Shown: piece by piece, positions 13,001-28,000 of the stretch | Position numbering within the stretch: the first letter of the stretch is position 1 | Layout: the number at the start of each line of letters is the position of its first letter | Assembly: GCA_030562195.1 (NCBI GenBank) | Contig: CM060199.1 | Coordinates: forward strand, 28,416,338-28,480,337 | Reading direction: 5' to 3' | Length of the DNA stretch: 64,000 bases | From: Nipponacmea schrenckii | Lineage: Eukaryota; Mollusca; Gastropoda; Lottiidae | The notes under the pieces: generated by a model | What the model saw: only the letters and a program-made list of their open reading frames with translations | Databases searched by the model: none | Told to the model about the DNA's origin: nothing | Translations under genes and position numbers: made by a program

Positions 13001-16000
13001 TATCAGTATTGTTTTATATTATAGTTTGATAATAGTTACACATAACATTTTGATAATATCAGTATTGTTTTATATTATAGTTTGATAATAGTTACAAATA
13101 ACATTTTGATAATATCAGTATTGTTTTATATTATAGTTTGATATAGTTACACATAATATTTTGATAATACACATAACAGTTTGATAATATCAGTATTGTT
13201 TTATATTATAGTTTGATAATAGTTACACATAACATTTTGATAATATCAGTATTGTTTTATATTATAGTTTGATAATAGTTACACATAACATTTTGATAAT
13301 ATCAGTATTGTTTTATATTATAGTTTGATAATAGTTACAAATAACATTTTGATAATATCAGTATTGTTTTATATTATAGTTTGATAATAGTTACACATAA
13401 CATTTTGATAATATCAGTATTGTTTTATATTATAGTTTGATAATAGTTTAGTTACACATAACATTTTGATAATATCAGTATTGTTTTATATTATAGTTTG
13501 ATAATAGTTACAAATAACATTTTGATAATATCAGTATTGTTTTATATTATAGTTTGATAATAGTACACATAACATTTTGATAATATCAGTATTGTTTTAT
13601 ATTATAGTTTGATAATATAGTTACAAATAACAGTTTTGATAATATCAGTATTGTTTTATATTATAGTTTGATAATATAGTTACACATAACATTTTGATAA
13701 TATCAGTATTGTTTTATATTATAGTTTGATAATAGTTACAAATAACATTTTGATAATATCAGTATTGTTTTATATCATAGTTTGATAATATAGTTACATA
13801 TAACAGTTTGATAATATCAGTATTGTTTTATATCATAGTTTGATAATATAGTTACACATAACAGTTTGATAATATCAGAATAGTTTCATATCATAGTTTG
13901 ATAATATAGTTACACATAACATTTTGATAATATCAATTGTTTTAATCATAGTTTTATAATATAATTACAATAACATTTGATAATATCAGTATTGTTTTAT
14001 ATCATAGTTTGATAATATAGTTACATATAACAGTTTGATAATATCAGAATAGTTTCATATCATAGTTTGAAAATATAGTTACACATAACAGCTTGATAAT
14101 ATCAGAATTGTTTTATATCATAGTTTGATAATATATTTACATATAACAGTTTGATAATATCAGTATTGTTTTATATCATAAGTTTGATAATATAGTTACA
14201 TATAACAGCTTGATAATATCAGAATAGTTTCATATCATACTTTGATAATATAGGTACATGTAATAGCTTGATAATATCAGTATTGTTTATATCATAGTTT
14301 GATAATATAGTTACACATAACAGCTTTATAATATCGTTTATATCATAGATTGATAGGTATAGCACTCTAGACAAACATTTATATGATTTCCCGTTCATCA
14401 AGAAATCTCAGAACTGCAGTTTCTTAGAAACGAGACATGGAGAATTTGTAAAATATTAACTCACAGTTGCTTGAGTTGTAATCAAAATGGCTGATAAAAT
14501 TATATAATAGGTCTACATACATCCTAACACTTCAACAGTTTGCATTATATGAGATGATTAAAATAACTTTATGTTTTTTAATTATTGCTTAGAAACCAAG
14601 CAGTTTTCACCGTAAACAATTTTTTTTCATCTTAATTATTGTGCAATAAGACACCACAGATTTTTGGTAATTAACACTTGGTTTTGGCAGACACAATGAA
14701 CTTTAATGCCAATTTCTAAATGAGTCGCAATTTGCAGGGAATTAAGTTCCTCTTATCACATTTATTTATCTAAATCTATTCCATGTTTTAATATACAACT
14801 TAATGTAACACTTAGATACATTTTAGATATTTCAAAAAATAAAGTATTGTTGTGTTTAGAAAGCTTTGACCGATTTTCTACTTATGAGAAGAGTTGGAAA
14901 TATTGCAAGGACAGAAAACATAAGCCAATGTTTAACTAAACAGTCAGTAGCCGGTACTATTGTCCAATCCACAACACACAAAGCTTTTTCCATTGAGAGA
15001 AACTATCTAGGATTATACAAAGTACCATTTGGTTATTGTGAAAGTATACAACATTTCCTGAATTTGTAACACAGTAATTCTTAAACTATGTCAGTTCATG
15101 ATGTGAAAGTATCCAGAAGGTGTCAATAAGACATTGGTTAACTGATGGAATTAAGATGTACAGGTAAAACCAACTTAAAGTGCAATATGTATAAACTAGG
15201 ATGATATTTATTCATGTTGGCATGATAATATGATCAATTTACAAGATAAAATACAGGTTTTATGTCTGATATTGTGGTACATTCTAACAGGTACTTGAAT
15301 ATATTTATTATTCTTTTCTAACAATCCTTATTGCCTTACAGTCAATCACGGTGCAAAATTCGGCACATGCTGTTTTACCCAGAAGACAGCATCTTGTTTT
15401 TGCTCATTGTCTACTCCGGCTCCAATACACGTAAAAGGGATTAAAAGAAGATTTGTCATATATTTAACTCCACTGGTAAAATCTTAAAGCTCATATTTGC
15501 ATAATTTAAATTTTCAATATCTACTGCATTTGGCCAAATTTCTTCAAATGAAGGCACAATCTGATAGGACATTTGGATCACTACTACATAAATAATTAGT
15601 GCTCTAATTCCTTTCACTTATAGGATGCAAACTCTTAGGTTGTGGTTGTTCATGAAGATTAGAAAATTTCAAGGATGAGATCAATTACAAGGTGCATAAA
15701 GAAGATGTAGGTGTATATAATGCACACAAAATTCACAATAAAAAACGCAAAAACCAAAATGTTCGGAATATCATCAAATACAGACTACAACAAATCCATT
15801 AAAAAATTAACTATCCAATGAGTAAGGTAACATAAACTGAAAAAGAAAATATCTCATTTAAAATTCTTCATTTTCAAAACAATTTGCTGAATAAATTAGA
15901 TTAATACATACCTGACAAGATTAGCATGTTTAATTTCTTCTTGATGGTAACACGCTACAGGTCCCTCTGGTATATTTTCACTCTCACTTAATGAATATTG

Positions 16001-19000
16001 AATATAGTTTTTGTCACCTGTACCGTCTTGATAAGGATATATATGACATATATCAGTTAGCAGAAGATCTAAATCATTTGCTATGTTACTCAACATCTGA
16101 AATACATAAACAGAGAAAAATTGACAGTTTACAATGAGATACTTTATCATTCGTAATACTTCAGAAATCTCTAGATAAGCTCTAGCATTGAAATCAAAAT
16201 GAGTTGTAGACCAAGTTGTTAATCTGTAGAAAGAATAATTTATCAAAAATGCCAATTTGGACAAGGACCTAAAAGACAGAATTCTTAGATCATCCTTCTC
16301 AATGACAAACATATATGGCTATCTTCTTTTTTTGTGTAATACCTGTATCATAAAATTTCAAAACTTTTTTTCAGGATAAGCAGAAATCTGCTAATAACCA
16401 CAATTTTCTTTAACCCAAAATTTATTGAATTTTGAAATGACTACCGGTACATTAATTTCAACCATTATAAAATCAAAAATGGAAAACAATGAGGAAAAAC
16501 CTAAGAAAGAGCGTTCACAAATAGCATCATGGTCAATAGAACATGTAATAATGTGAAATGTAAAAACAAATAATCAAAATACTCAGAAAAGAACAGTTTA
16601 CCTAAAACCATCATACTTTATAGAAACATATTATATACTAAGGAGAATGTATTAGATGAAAGTCAGGTCAGAAGTTACAGATTTTGAGCAAATCAGTGCT
16701 TACAATCATTAGGCTAATAAAAACCACAGAATATGCTGAAAAAAAAACTATTAACCTATAACATCATATAAAAAGAAACATATTATTGTATACCAAGGAG
16801 AATGTAATGAGATAAAAGTCAATAATGATAATAATTAGCATGTAGTGGTAATTATATTACCAGTAGATAGTCTACTAGCTAGTTATAGTTGATAGATCTG
16901 GGTACTCATCCTACTGACAAATTACATACTAATTATACATACTATATAGTACCTACATGTACATCATATAGATACCTACATCATATCATTATAGCCCATA
17001 CACAAGCAAATTTCATTAACAGTATTAGTAGATATTGCTTCATGGAAACAGTCAAATCAACATACAGCTTTATTGGTACAGACATGTAAATATGTCAGTG
17101 ATACAGCTACATCAACATACAGCTTAATTGATGCAGTCAAATCAACATACAGCTTTATTGGTACAGACATGTAAATGTATCAGTGATACAGCTACATCAA
17201 CATACAGCTTTATTGATACAGTCAAATCAACATACAGCTTTATTGGTACAGACATGTAAATACAGCTAATCAGTGATACAGCTACATCAACATACAGCTT
17301 TATTGATACAGTCAAATCAACATACAGCTTTATTGGAATACAGTCAAATCAAATAGCTTATGTAAATAACAAAATCAATTTTGATCAGTCAAATGATACT
17401 TAATTGTACAAATCAGTATATCATGGATTGCTTACTGAAAAACCCATAACCAGCCAAAATATCCTCCATATTCAACTTTAAACTGTTATATTTTTTCATA
17501 TATTTGTTCATTAATATGTTTACATAACTCATTGATATATTTCATTTGGCATGTTGTCAAGAATTTAAGAAATTAAGGAAAGTCATAAATATAGAATCAA
17601 ATCTGTCAACACTTTATCAACTTCTAGAAATTACCAGATAGAAATCATCTAACACAAGAATATTATCCAAATACAGGAATATTAGTTTTCTAATATTGGA
17701 AGAAAAATTCAGCTCTCCAGAACAGTTTAAATCAATCTGCATTGGGTCAATCAACAACAAATGTAGGCAGGCTACATTGCTCATAATGTATGTTATTTCT
17801 GCATTTCATGTAGCCAGCTTACCGGTAATAAAATAAATTGACTGTCTGACCATCTTGTTGAATCTGGATAAAAATGAAACACCCCACAAAAAAATGAATT
17901 TCAGATGTTAGATAAAGAAAAAAAGTGATCACCTTGATTTGTTCTTCTAGCGTCATTTTCAATGGATCTGGAAATGTCTATCCTACACGATAACTTTAAA
18001 TAATATGCATTAGATTCAATTACCACACTAACATGATTTTGATAACAGGTATCATGGTACATTAAAATCAGGCCTGGCAAGGATATTGAATTGTGTTTAA
18101 ATTAAGTTAATTACCATCTCACAACCTATCACTAATGTCAGACTGATAATTTTCTTAAAACATCTCACTGTCAATGTCAAATATTGTCAATGTTAACAAA
18201 GTCAAATAAACCTTGTGGAAATTTCCAATTACATAACATTTTTAAATATCACTTTACTTTGATGTACAATTTTCAATCCTAATTTTAATTCCCACTTTCA
18301 CATCAAATAATTACTAAAATTACGTATCTAGAGTTATAATGGTAAACAGCTGCATAGAGTGGTTAAACATCAAACTTTTGATCTCGAGCTGCAGTGAATC
18401 CAAACAACATAGAAAGGTTCAATTCAAGGCAATGTTTCACAAATTGGAACGATTCTTTTTGTCCGGATTAAATTTCAACAGAACCCAGTTTACAAAATAA
18501 GTCATTCCATAAGTTGTCAAATCCCACTGCCTCTAAAGTTGCAGAAAGCAAAACTCAATCCATGTGTGTACTAAACTAGCAATTGTATATTCAATGTACA
18601 GTACAGAAATAATAACTAGTTATAATCCAAGGTCAAACATCTTATGCAGATTTCAACTCTGTAACACTATATTAAATTAGGCAGAAGCACATTAAACTTC
18701 AAAGCACATTTTAAAAGTTTCAATAGATTTCAATTCAAAATTCTTTTTTCAATTCCAACTGTTAGGAAGTTGCTGCCTACCATGTCTCAGAGAGTGGTCA
18801 AATGATGAAATTGACCACTATCCACCAGGTCCCTACTTATATCTATTAATCTTTTAATACTGGACATATGGTTTATTATTGATTTCTATTACTGACCACT
18901 AAGGGTAATTAACGGGTGGTCAAATTCATTGATCTATTCATCTGGTTTTTAAGGGTCTATTGTATATACTGTCCACAGGTATCTAGTCTTTAGTTCTACA

Positions 19001-22000
19001 GTCTAATTCTTAGGTAATGGAAATCAAATATTTATCTATGCCTGCTGCAATAAGTTTGATCTATTTGTTTAGCTAAAATCCAATTATCAGTAAAAGATTG
19101 TCCCATACTACACTGTTTATCTAATCTTGGTATGGATCAAAGTACATTATTTACAATGTGATTTAAAACTGTTAATCCCCTTATTTTGAAATGAAAACAA
19201 ATTATTTATCTTATTTAGACACCTTTATTTAATCCTGGATTAAAATTAAATGTGATTAAATATATAAATCCTCTTAAAGAAATGGTAAAAAAGTTTACAC
19301 CATATAGACAAATACTGAAACTCAATTTTATTAGAGCACAATTGTTATCTTTAGGTGAATTAGTTGAACAAGTTCAAAGAATTTTCATCACATTCTAGAA
19401 TATTCTCCAGGAATGAAAAGTCTGTGCGAAATGTAATGAGGGATGCTAATTGAATAAAACTGAACAAAGGAATTATTTGATAATATACAAAGAGGTAAAC
19501 TCATCAAGCAGTGAAAGCTCTAACAATTTCAAATTTTTCGTAAAAGATAGCATATTTGTATCAGCATGGGATGATGTAATTTGTATCAGCATGGGATGAT
19601 GTAATTTGTACCAGCATGGGATGATGTAATTTGTATCAGCATGGGATGATGTAACTTGTACCAGCATGGGATGATGTAACTTGTACCAGCATGGGATGAT
19701 GGAACTTGTATCAGCATGGGATGATGGAACTTGTATCAGCATGGGATGATGTAACTTGTACCAGCATGGGATGATCAAAATTGTATCAGCATGGGATGAT
19801 GTAACTTGATCAGCATGGGATGATGTAACTTGATCAGCATGGGATGATGTAACTTGTATTAGCATGGGATGATATAACTTGTATCAGCATGCGTATCAGC
19901 ATGGGATGATGTAACTTGTATCAGCATGGGATGATGTAATTTGTATCAGCATGGGATGATGAAAGATATTCAAGATAAAATACAAGAGATAATAATCTTG
20001 ATGTACATATTAAATTGAGGAAGTATCTGATAAGATAGAGTCATCATGACATATGAAAGTGTGATAGTTTTAACATTGTAAACTTAATGATATTTACGTT
20101 TCATTCAGTTAGTTTTTACATTTCAAAATACCATCACAGATAAATCATCACAGACATTCTTATGTTTATATTCTCTTCTATCTTTAAAAAAAAACTTGAA
20201 ATATTTAGACAAAAATAATGTTTTAACACTTTTTACTATTAGAATTTTAAGAGCACAGTTATCATTACATTCTTGGGATACCTTTTGAAGAAACATCATT
20301 ACTAAAAATGTCTTCTGGTATTTTAATTTTATAAAGGTCAATACAACATCCCTGAGTGATGGATATAGGTGGGTCATGCTTCATGAGACAACCACCACAA
20401 GAAGCATGATCTGAACAAAATTAGATTCAGACCTGATTGTATTACAAAGTTGTATTAAAGGGATAATAGGTCTTTGAATGAATATAATTTAAAATTTAAA
20501 CTTGGCCAATAAGAGCTCTGCTGCCACAAATAACATAAATAAATTAATAAATATCCAATAAAATTGCATTAATTTATTAACTCTGATCTTATCAAAAAGT
20601 TTCAGCTCTGATCTTATATCAAAAAGTTTCAGCTCTGATCTTATCAAAAAGTTTCAGCTCTGATCTTATCAAAAAGTTTCAGCTCTGATAATATCAAAAG
20701 AGTTTCAGCTCTGATCTTATCAAAAAGTTTCAGCTCTGATAATATCAAAAGAGTTTCAGCTCTGATCTTATCAAAAAGTTTCAGCTCTGATAATATCAAA
20801 AGAGTTTCAGCTCTGATCTTATCAAAAAGTTTCAGCTCTGATAATATCAAAAGAGTTTCAGCTCTGATCTTATCAAAAGAGTTTCAGCTCTGATCTTATC
20901 AAAAAGTTTCAGCTCTGATCTTATCAAAAAGTTTCATCTCTGATAATATCAAAAGAGTTTCAGCTCTGATATTATCAAAAAAGTTTCACCTCTGATCTTA
21001 TCAAAAAGTTTCACCTCTGAAATAATTGAAGTGTGTCCACTCAGATATCTAATGCTTCAGCTTTATACTTATCAAAGAATACCAGCTCTAATCTTACTGC
21101 AAAATTGTAGATCTGTCTTCATCAAAGAACCGCACATTTTTCAAACAAAATTACCACAAACTTATCACAAATTACCTATCCGACTTACGTTAAAAAGATT
21201 TATTACATTATTTTATATGTATGAAATATCAGGACAATCCTCTTAACCTGCATTATCTCAATTTCTTGACTTCAAAATACAGTGTAAGCAGAAGTGTATC
21301 TTACCTGAGTGATAAAAGACATGCTACACCTTTAATATATTAACAGTATCATAAATCTCTCTCTATATACAGATTTCAATCTACTTTATATCACATAAAC
21401 TTTTCTCTTTAACTTCATTCTACAGGTGTTAGAAATATATACCTTAGATTTATAACACTCTGTCTTTACATCAAGTTGTAAACATTATTATTTACCTCAT
21501 AGTTTTAAATGCAGCGTGCAGTATATACATACTTATTTACTTACTAACACGGAAGGTTGAGACATGTTTTTAAGAGAAGGAAATATCACCTATGTAATTC
21601 TCTAAAGACCAAGTTAAATAGTGTCAATTTGTTAAGAGTAGAAATGCGTCAATTACAACAAGACATGAGCCTTGTTAGTGCTAAGGTTATGAAATTTATC
21701 CAATTTTTCAGTTGACACCAGAAGACACTCTGTTCATTGGTATTGGCAGTGGTATTCCAGTCTTTTAGCATAGTATACTTATCAATGATAAGGTATCACA
21801 AAATAGATAAAAGATGTGGCCTAAATTGAACTGTTTTTTTTTTTTTACCAGACTTGAAAGATTTGTTATCCAACACAATAGCTATGTTCATCTAGTCTAG
21901 ACATTTGTAAAATAAATTATGATTCAACCATTATCTTAAATCATATACCATAGACACCATTTTTACCTCTAATCTTAGAAACTAATATTTTTGGAGCGCA

Positions 22001-25000
22001 TATTTTTGGGTTTCTTTTAACAGATCCCTAATATATTCGTAAGAAATTATATATTAAGTATTGAATACTTGCCAAATAGTTGACCTCCTAGACTAATACA
22101 TCCATACTAGAAGATAACCAATTTTGAATGCAGTTCTACTTCCTCATGATCTTTATTGTTACATAGACCTGATGAATCTAGTTCAACCCACAGGTTTCCT
22201 TACAATCTTTTTAACAAATAAAATCAAATATCTTGAGGGTATATTTCAACATGCTAGGAAATCGTGACTGAAGAAAACCTACTTTTAAATTTAAGACATA
22301 ATTTATAATGATTACAGCCAACTTATTAATTAAAATCTCTACAGCAGAATTAGAGTACCGGTACATTGGAAACATCACAAAGCATTTTATTTTTAATATT
22401 TTTCCTGCTCTGGAATAATTGACAAGGAAGTTTGTTTTCTGTAAATTGGTTAAATAAAGGCTCTGACACAAACAAAACTTAAGACATCTATGCCTTCAAG
22501 GCGATGGGATAAAGATTAGAGCCTCACATAGTAACAAGTAGTAGTAGAATGCAAATATATGCATAATCAGTAAATATTTGAGGCTAGGGCTTAACCTCAC
22601 TCCTTTAAATGTGTACCAAATAATACTCCAAACCCCTTCAACACTCCTTATCATCTTTACAAAGGCTTGCATTTAAATACTGAACCATGATTAACTCGCA
22701 CTAGGATTCTATTCCAGTCAGTTTACTGCAGTGTGAACCATTGAACAATTTGTATGAAACAGTCTAATATCTAATGTATTTCATATGTTTCTAAACAGTA
22801 GAAATTATTTAATTTAATGAAAAATAATCTTATATCAGACTCAAGCAATTCAAACGACCTTTTAGCATTGAAATGTAGCCTACATTATAATTGAATTCAA
22901 TGCATATTACTATGTCAATATTGAATAACACAGGTGAATATTTGTATTCTATATCTATTCATTCTTATTCAATATTTATTCAAATCAAATACCACTGTCT
23001 TTGTCCTAAGTCTGAATTGATCTATTTTTTAAAAATTTTAAAAGAAAATACTTGACATAGTTATGACGAGCCAAATAACATTGTGATATAAAGTAATGAA
23101 AAAAAAAAGAATGGAGTTTTACGTCCTACTCTGCTGCTCATTGTGGGCCAATGAAGACAGGACATGTCAGGTGAAGGCAGAATACAAATATTTTATGGGA
23201 TATAGCCCCTTTTTAATATATCTGTATCTCCTGACCCAGTTTAAAGAAGCTTAAATGGAATGTCACTTCCAGAATGACAGATTGATATTCTCAGAGGCAG
23301 CTAAGATCTAGGACAAAGCCAAATGGTGTAAACAGCATGTTGAAATGTTATTAAAAGTCTGCAATTGTCAACTATATTGTATGCTTTCGCTGAATTTCAA
23401 GAGAAACAGACAACTGATCTGATGACGAGGCAAATATATACCAGATTTGATCCAAAACCATAGAAAATGTAGGAGAAAAATTCAGCTTAATCAACAGCAT
23501 AATTTTGGAAAATCCACATCACTTAATGATGTTTATTTGAATTATGAATAACAAGAAAGTATGCTTTCAAATTAGTATAACAATCTCTTGTACAAAAGAT
23601 CACTAACCGAGTGAGTGTCAATGATGATTCACGCTTTTCTCACCTCAATAGAAGAACTCTTCAAACTATTTCAATAAGATTTATAAAACACAAGCACCAT
23701 TGTTCAAATCCAAAGGCTTATTTTACATATGGGCTATATTGAGAATACCACAGTGAACTTTGACCTTATTCTAATTTCCACCAGCACAGGACAATTTGAT
23801 TTCTGTATGTGACATAAAACATTACCCATGACATATCTATGGTGAGAAAAAAATTACATTGGACCTTATGTTTTGACAAGTTGTAATTATTCATAGGTCA
23901 CTTTACATAGACAGACAGTATGTCCTCAATAACATTTGAGCTTTTTAATTCATACACAGGCTATTAAATAAATTGACCCAGGATATAGGTTATATATTAG
24001 AAATGACTAGTTGACAATTTTTTCTTTCCACTATCATAGATATTTCTAAGTCTCAGCTAAATAAAGTCAGAAACACAAATTTCGCAATCCAAGGGATTGC
24101 ATATCAACCTACAGACACTGGGTTTTGTACTGTGTGTACCAAGCAAATAATAATAAGTTAATAGTTTTCAGTTCAGATGGATAATTTTTTTATCAAGATG
24201 GGTAATAATTGCATAGTTAGAATGTTTTAGAACTATTTTGAATAATTTTGAAGTTCAGGTAGATAATTCTGTACCTAAGTTCTATTTCAGGATAATTTTT
24301 CTTGTTTAAAACAAGTGTCATGTTGGATAATTGTACTGTTAAGATGATTAAGAATAAAAAATGGATAAAGGTTCAGATTATAATAATGACATACAGATAG
24401 TCTTCAGACAGTTCAGATGGAGAATTTAGTAAAGATGTTTGACAATGATAATGGATAATTGTATAGTTCAGTTTGATGATTGTTGTGAACATAAACATTA
24501 TTTTTGCAGTTCAATTATCCAACATATACATTTAAAAGATGTTATCCATGAATATGTTTCTCAATTTTTTAAACAACGATTTGAGTTCAAAGATATTCAT
24601 TTGAGATAAAAATGTTGTTTTACCACACCTTACAGACAGATATTTAAAAGTAAACATTACAGTGTTATTTATATGTTTGTAATGTAATTGTTCAATTATC
24701 TATAATTAACATAGGGTCAACAAGTCCTTATTGCTACATGTGTTTAGTCTACTACTTTAGGTAATTCAGTGCACACTAATTTATTCATATAGGTCTACTA
24801 AACATAGTATCAGTATATGTTAGTATTCAAATAAAGAACAATATACAAGGAATAAACTAATTCATTGGTATTGGTATATTCCTGCAGTAGTCTCCATATA
24901 TGGTAACTGTTTCAAGAAGTAAGCAGAAATAAAATGATATAAACCTTATATAATAATGCACATTTTTTTGTAAGAAATATCAAAATCTCAAAACTGAAAA

Positions 25001-28000
25001 ACTTGTCAGTAACATTTAATTGAACTTTCTGTCAACTTTATAACTGGTAAAAGAAGAATTATTAACGACCGGCAAGCTATCATCGTCAAGAATTATATAT
25101 TATATATATATAAATCAAATAGCAATCCCAGATAATTCAAGATGGAATAGAATGACAGGTGACTGCAGAAATAATAGGTCAATAACAGAATCAAAAGTCA
25201 ACAGAATAAAATAAAACACTACACTCATCCAACACAAATGGTTACCTAGGCAATAGGAATAAATTTTATTAAAATAATTTTGAGGTTAGAGATCTTGATA
25301 ATTCAATCATTTTAACATAATTCTGAAGATTATTCAATTAAGCAAACGTTGATTTTATAATAATATATACAATTATATGATAACAGTTCTTAATAGTCAT
25401 ATAAACCAAGAATATCCATGGTGAAAAGTACATTCCTTTGAATTTTTTCAACAAATATAACACTAACATGAGGAATTACCATCAAAGAATCTTCTGAAAT
25501 CTATCATCTTTGATTGAAAAGTGAAAAATGTTTCAACGCTATGATGCTATTAGATAGTAAAGACAAGACAAAATACAAAAATAGACATTTCTGAAGTTAG
25601 AAATTAAATTCTAATTACAAGTTTTTATCAAACAATTTGTAAAATATTATCTTCTAAGCCTTTAGTATTTGTTTTTACTACTTAAAGATGCAATTGATCT
25701 TGTATCAAGTACAGGTTTATTTAAGTACAGTAGGGCTACGTTTGTTATGTGCATGTTTGAAATTGTAATGCAATCTCTTATTATGATATATTGTACGGTG
25801 TGGCTGTCATGCACTTACTATGCACAAAATTATGCGTAATTGCATAGTAAACACCAGCAGAAGTCAAATGAGGTTAAACCCCTTAACATGTGATACACTC
25901 AACATATCTTTTATCTGTTTTATAATGACTATTTAACATTGAATTTATTTTTTTCAGTTTGGGGATTATCCTATTATTTATTTGTTATTTTAGTACATAC
26001 CAGACTAATCTTGGTAAGTGTAAATATTTAAAAGTAAATACTTGATAAAATATGTAATGAATGTTTACTGTCTTCTACTATCAAAATATAAAAACATCAT
26101 TTACGCTTTATTTCTATAATGCATGGTAAGTATTTTTATTTGCCCTTCTTTAAAAGAAAGAACATGAACAAAGTCTATAATGAGATGTCTTTTTGTCGGG
26201 GCATAAAGAACCCGTAGTTTCATTTAATACTGCTGCAACAAAATGTTTTGTTATTGTTCTATGACTGTTTTATGGCAATATTTTGTTGCTGTTTTATGAC
26301 AGAATATGCTGTTTTGTTTTATCACGGAATATGCTGTTGCTGTTTTATCAAGAATATGCTTTTGCTGTTTTATGACGGAATATGCTGTTGCTGTTTTATG
26401 ACAGAATATGCTGTTGCTGTTTTATGACAGAATATGCAGTTGCTGTTTTATGACAGAACATACTGTTGCTGTTTTATGACAGAATATTTTGTTTCTGTTT
26501 CATGACAGGATTCTTGTTGCTGCTTATGACAAAATACTCTTTTCCTGCTGTTTTATGACAGAACATGCTGTTGCTGTTTTATGAAAGAATATGCAGTTGC
26601 TGTTTTATGACAGAATATTGAGTATTTCATGTATTGTTCTATAAAGTACTATGAGTTCATACATCTTTAAAATTAAGAGAGCGCTACTATTTTTATTCAA
26701 CTCACAGAAGATTTAATCAACAACACTGACATTCAACATGTAAATTTGTTTTCAAGTGTCTCATAAAGAATGTTCACGTACGCAAATTAAAACTGACAGC
26801 CTTAACCTTCTTTTTAAAGTTACTGTCACTGGTTGTAAATCTTCAACACATCACACATTTAAATTCCTAATGGCTATTTCCTCTGTCAAATGCAAAATAT
26901 ATAGTAGAATATTTATCTCAAGTATACAAGGAAATAATTTAAAGCCAAAAGGCAACAGTGTGTGTTTATGATGCACATGTACTTATCTTTTAATTCATCA
27001 GATCTAATTAACAAATACATCAGGTCTAATTAATATTTGTAAATTAATATTTTGATACAAGACTCAATATTAGACATGTATTCTGATAAGTTACATTCTA
27101 CTCTAATATTTAACAGAAATTTATTCTGTATTTGTAGACTGAGACTTCTTATATCCGCCTTGTTATCACCTTGTAAATTAAACAGCAGTAGTATATATTC
27201 TCCCGGATCTGTTATTTTGTATCATTGCTTGATAAAGACGAGAGTATCATTGTTGAAACGTCGCAAGTTATTTAATAAAGTAACTGTTTTCCATATAATT
27301 GTGTCCAGTCACAGAGATTTTCTTGTTTCTTTCTTTTTACACCTTAATACAATCAATGTTATCTGGGACAGATAATCAAATTTGTAAAGTGTACCCTTTA
27401 ACTGTGGTGTAAGGAACAAATCGGCCTACAATAGTCAGTTCAGTTATCATACCCATTCATGAAATATATTATGCAATAAAATAAAATATTGCGTACTTAC
27501 ACATTTTCATGTAAATGATAAAATCCGCTTCATAAATATCCAAGTAAAATAAAATCTCTTAACACACAAACTTCAATATCACAATTTCCAACCACAACTG
27601 TAATCTTATAGGTTAAAATTTATTTTATTAATATCCAAATGTGTTTCAAAATATCCTAGGTCTTAAAAATTAATCCAAAATGATTTTTACAAGGTATAAA
27701 TGAATCCCAATCATTCATATTATATAAACGACCTATCAACTAGTCCATTACTTCACACACTAAACTAAATAAACTTTATTATATGTCCTCAAGGTATATC
27801 TATAAGGTATACTGCACCTTTTACACATAATCCCTGACAAATCAGGTCATATCATCTCAAACTTAACAATTTAACGTTTGCCACTTGTATGATATAAAAC
27901 GCTATTACAATAACACACCATGACCAAATGAGTTTCAACAAAAGCCACGATTATTTGAGTACTTGCTTGAAAATAAAGAAATATATATCCTGTCCACTCC

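Noticed and set aside
12265..14352. CRISPR-like regular array
   Set aside because: Direct repeats without unique spacers, in a eukaryotic intron; it is a minisatellite.
19473..19865. 130-codon open frame of repeated SSHADQVT/CWYKLHHPM
   Set aside because: It is the 25-bp minisatellite read in shifting frames; no start context, splice signal or domain.
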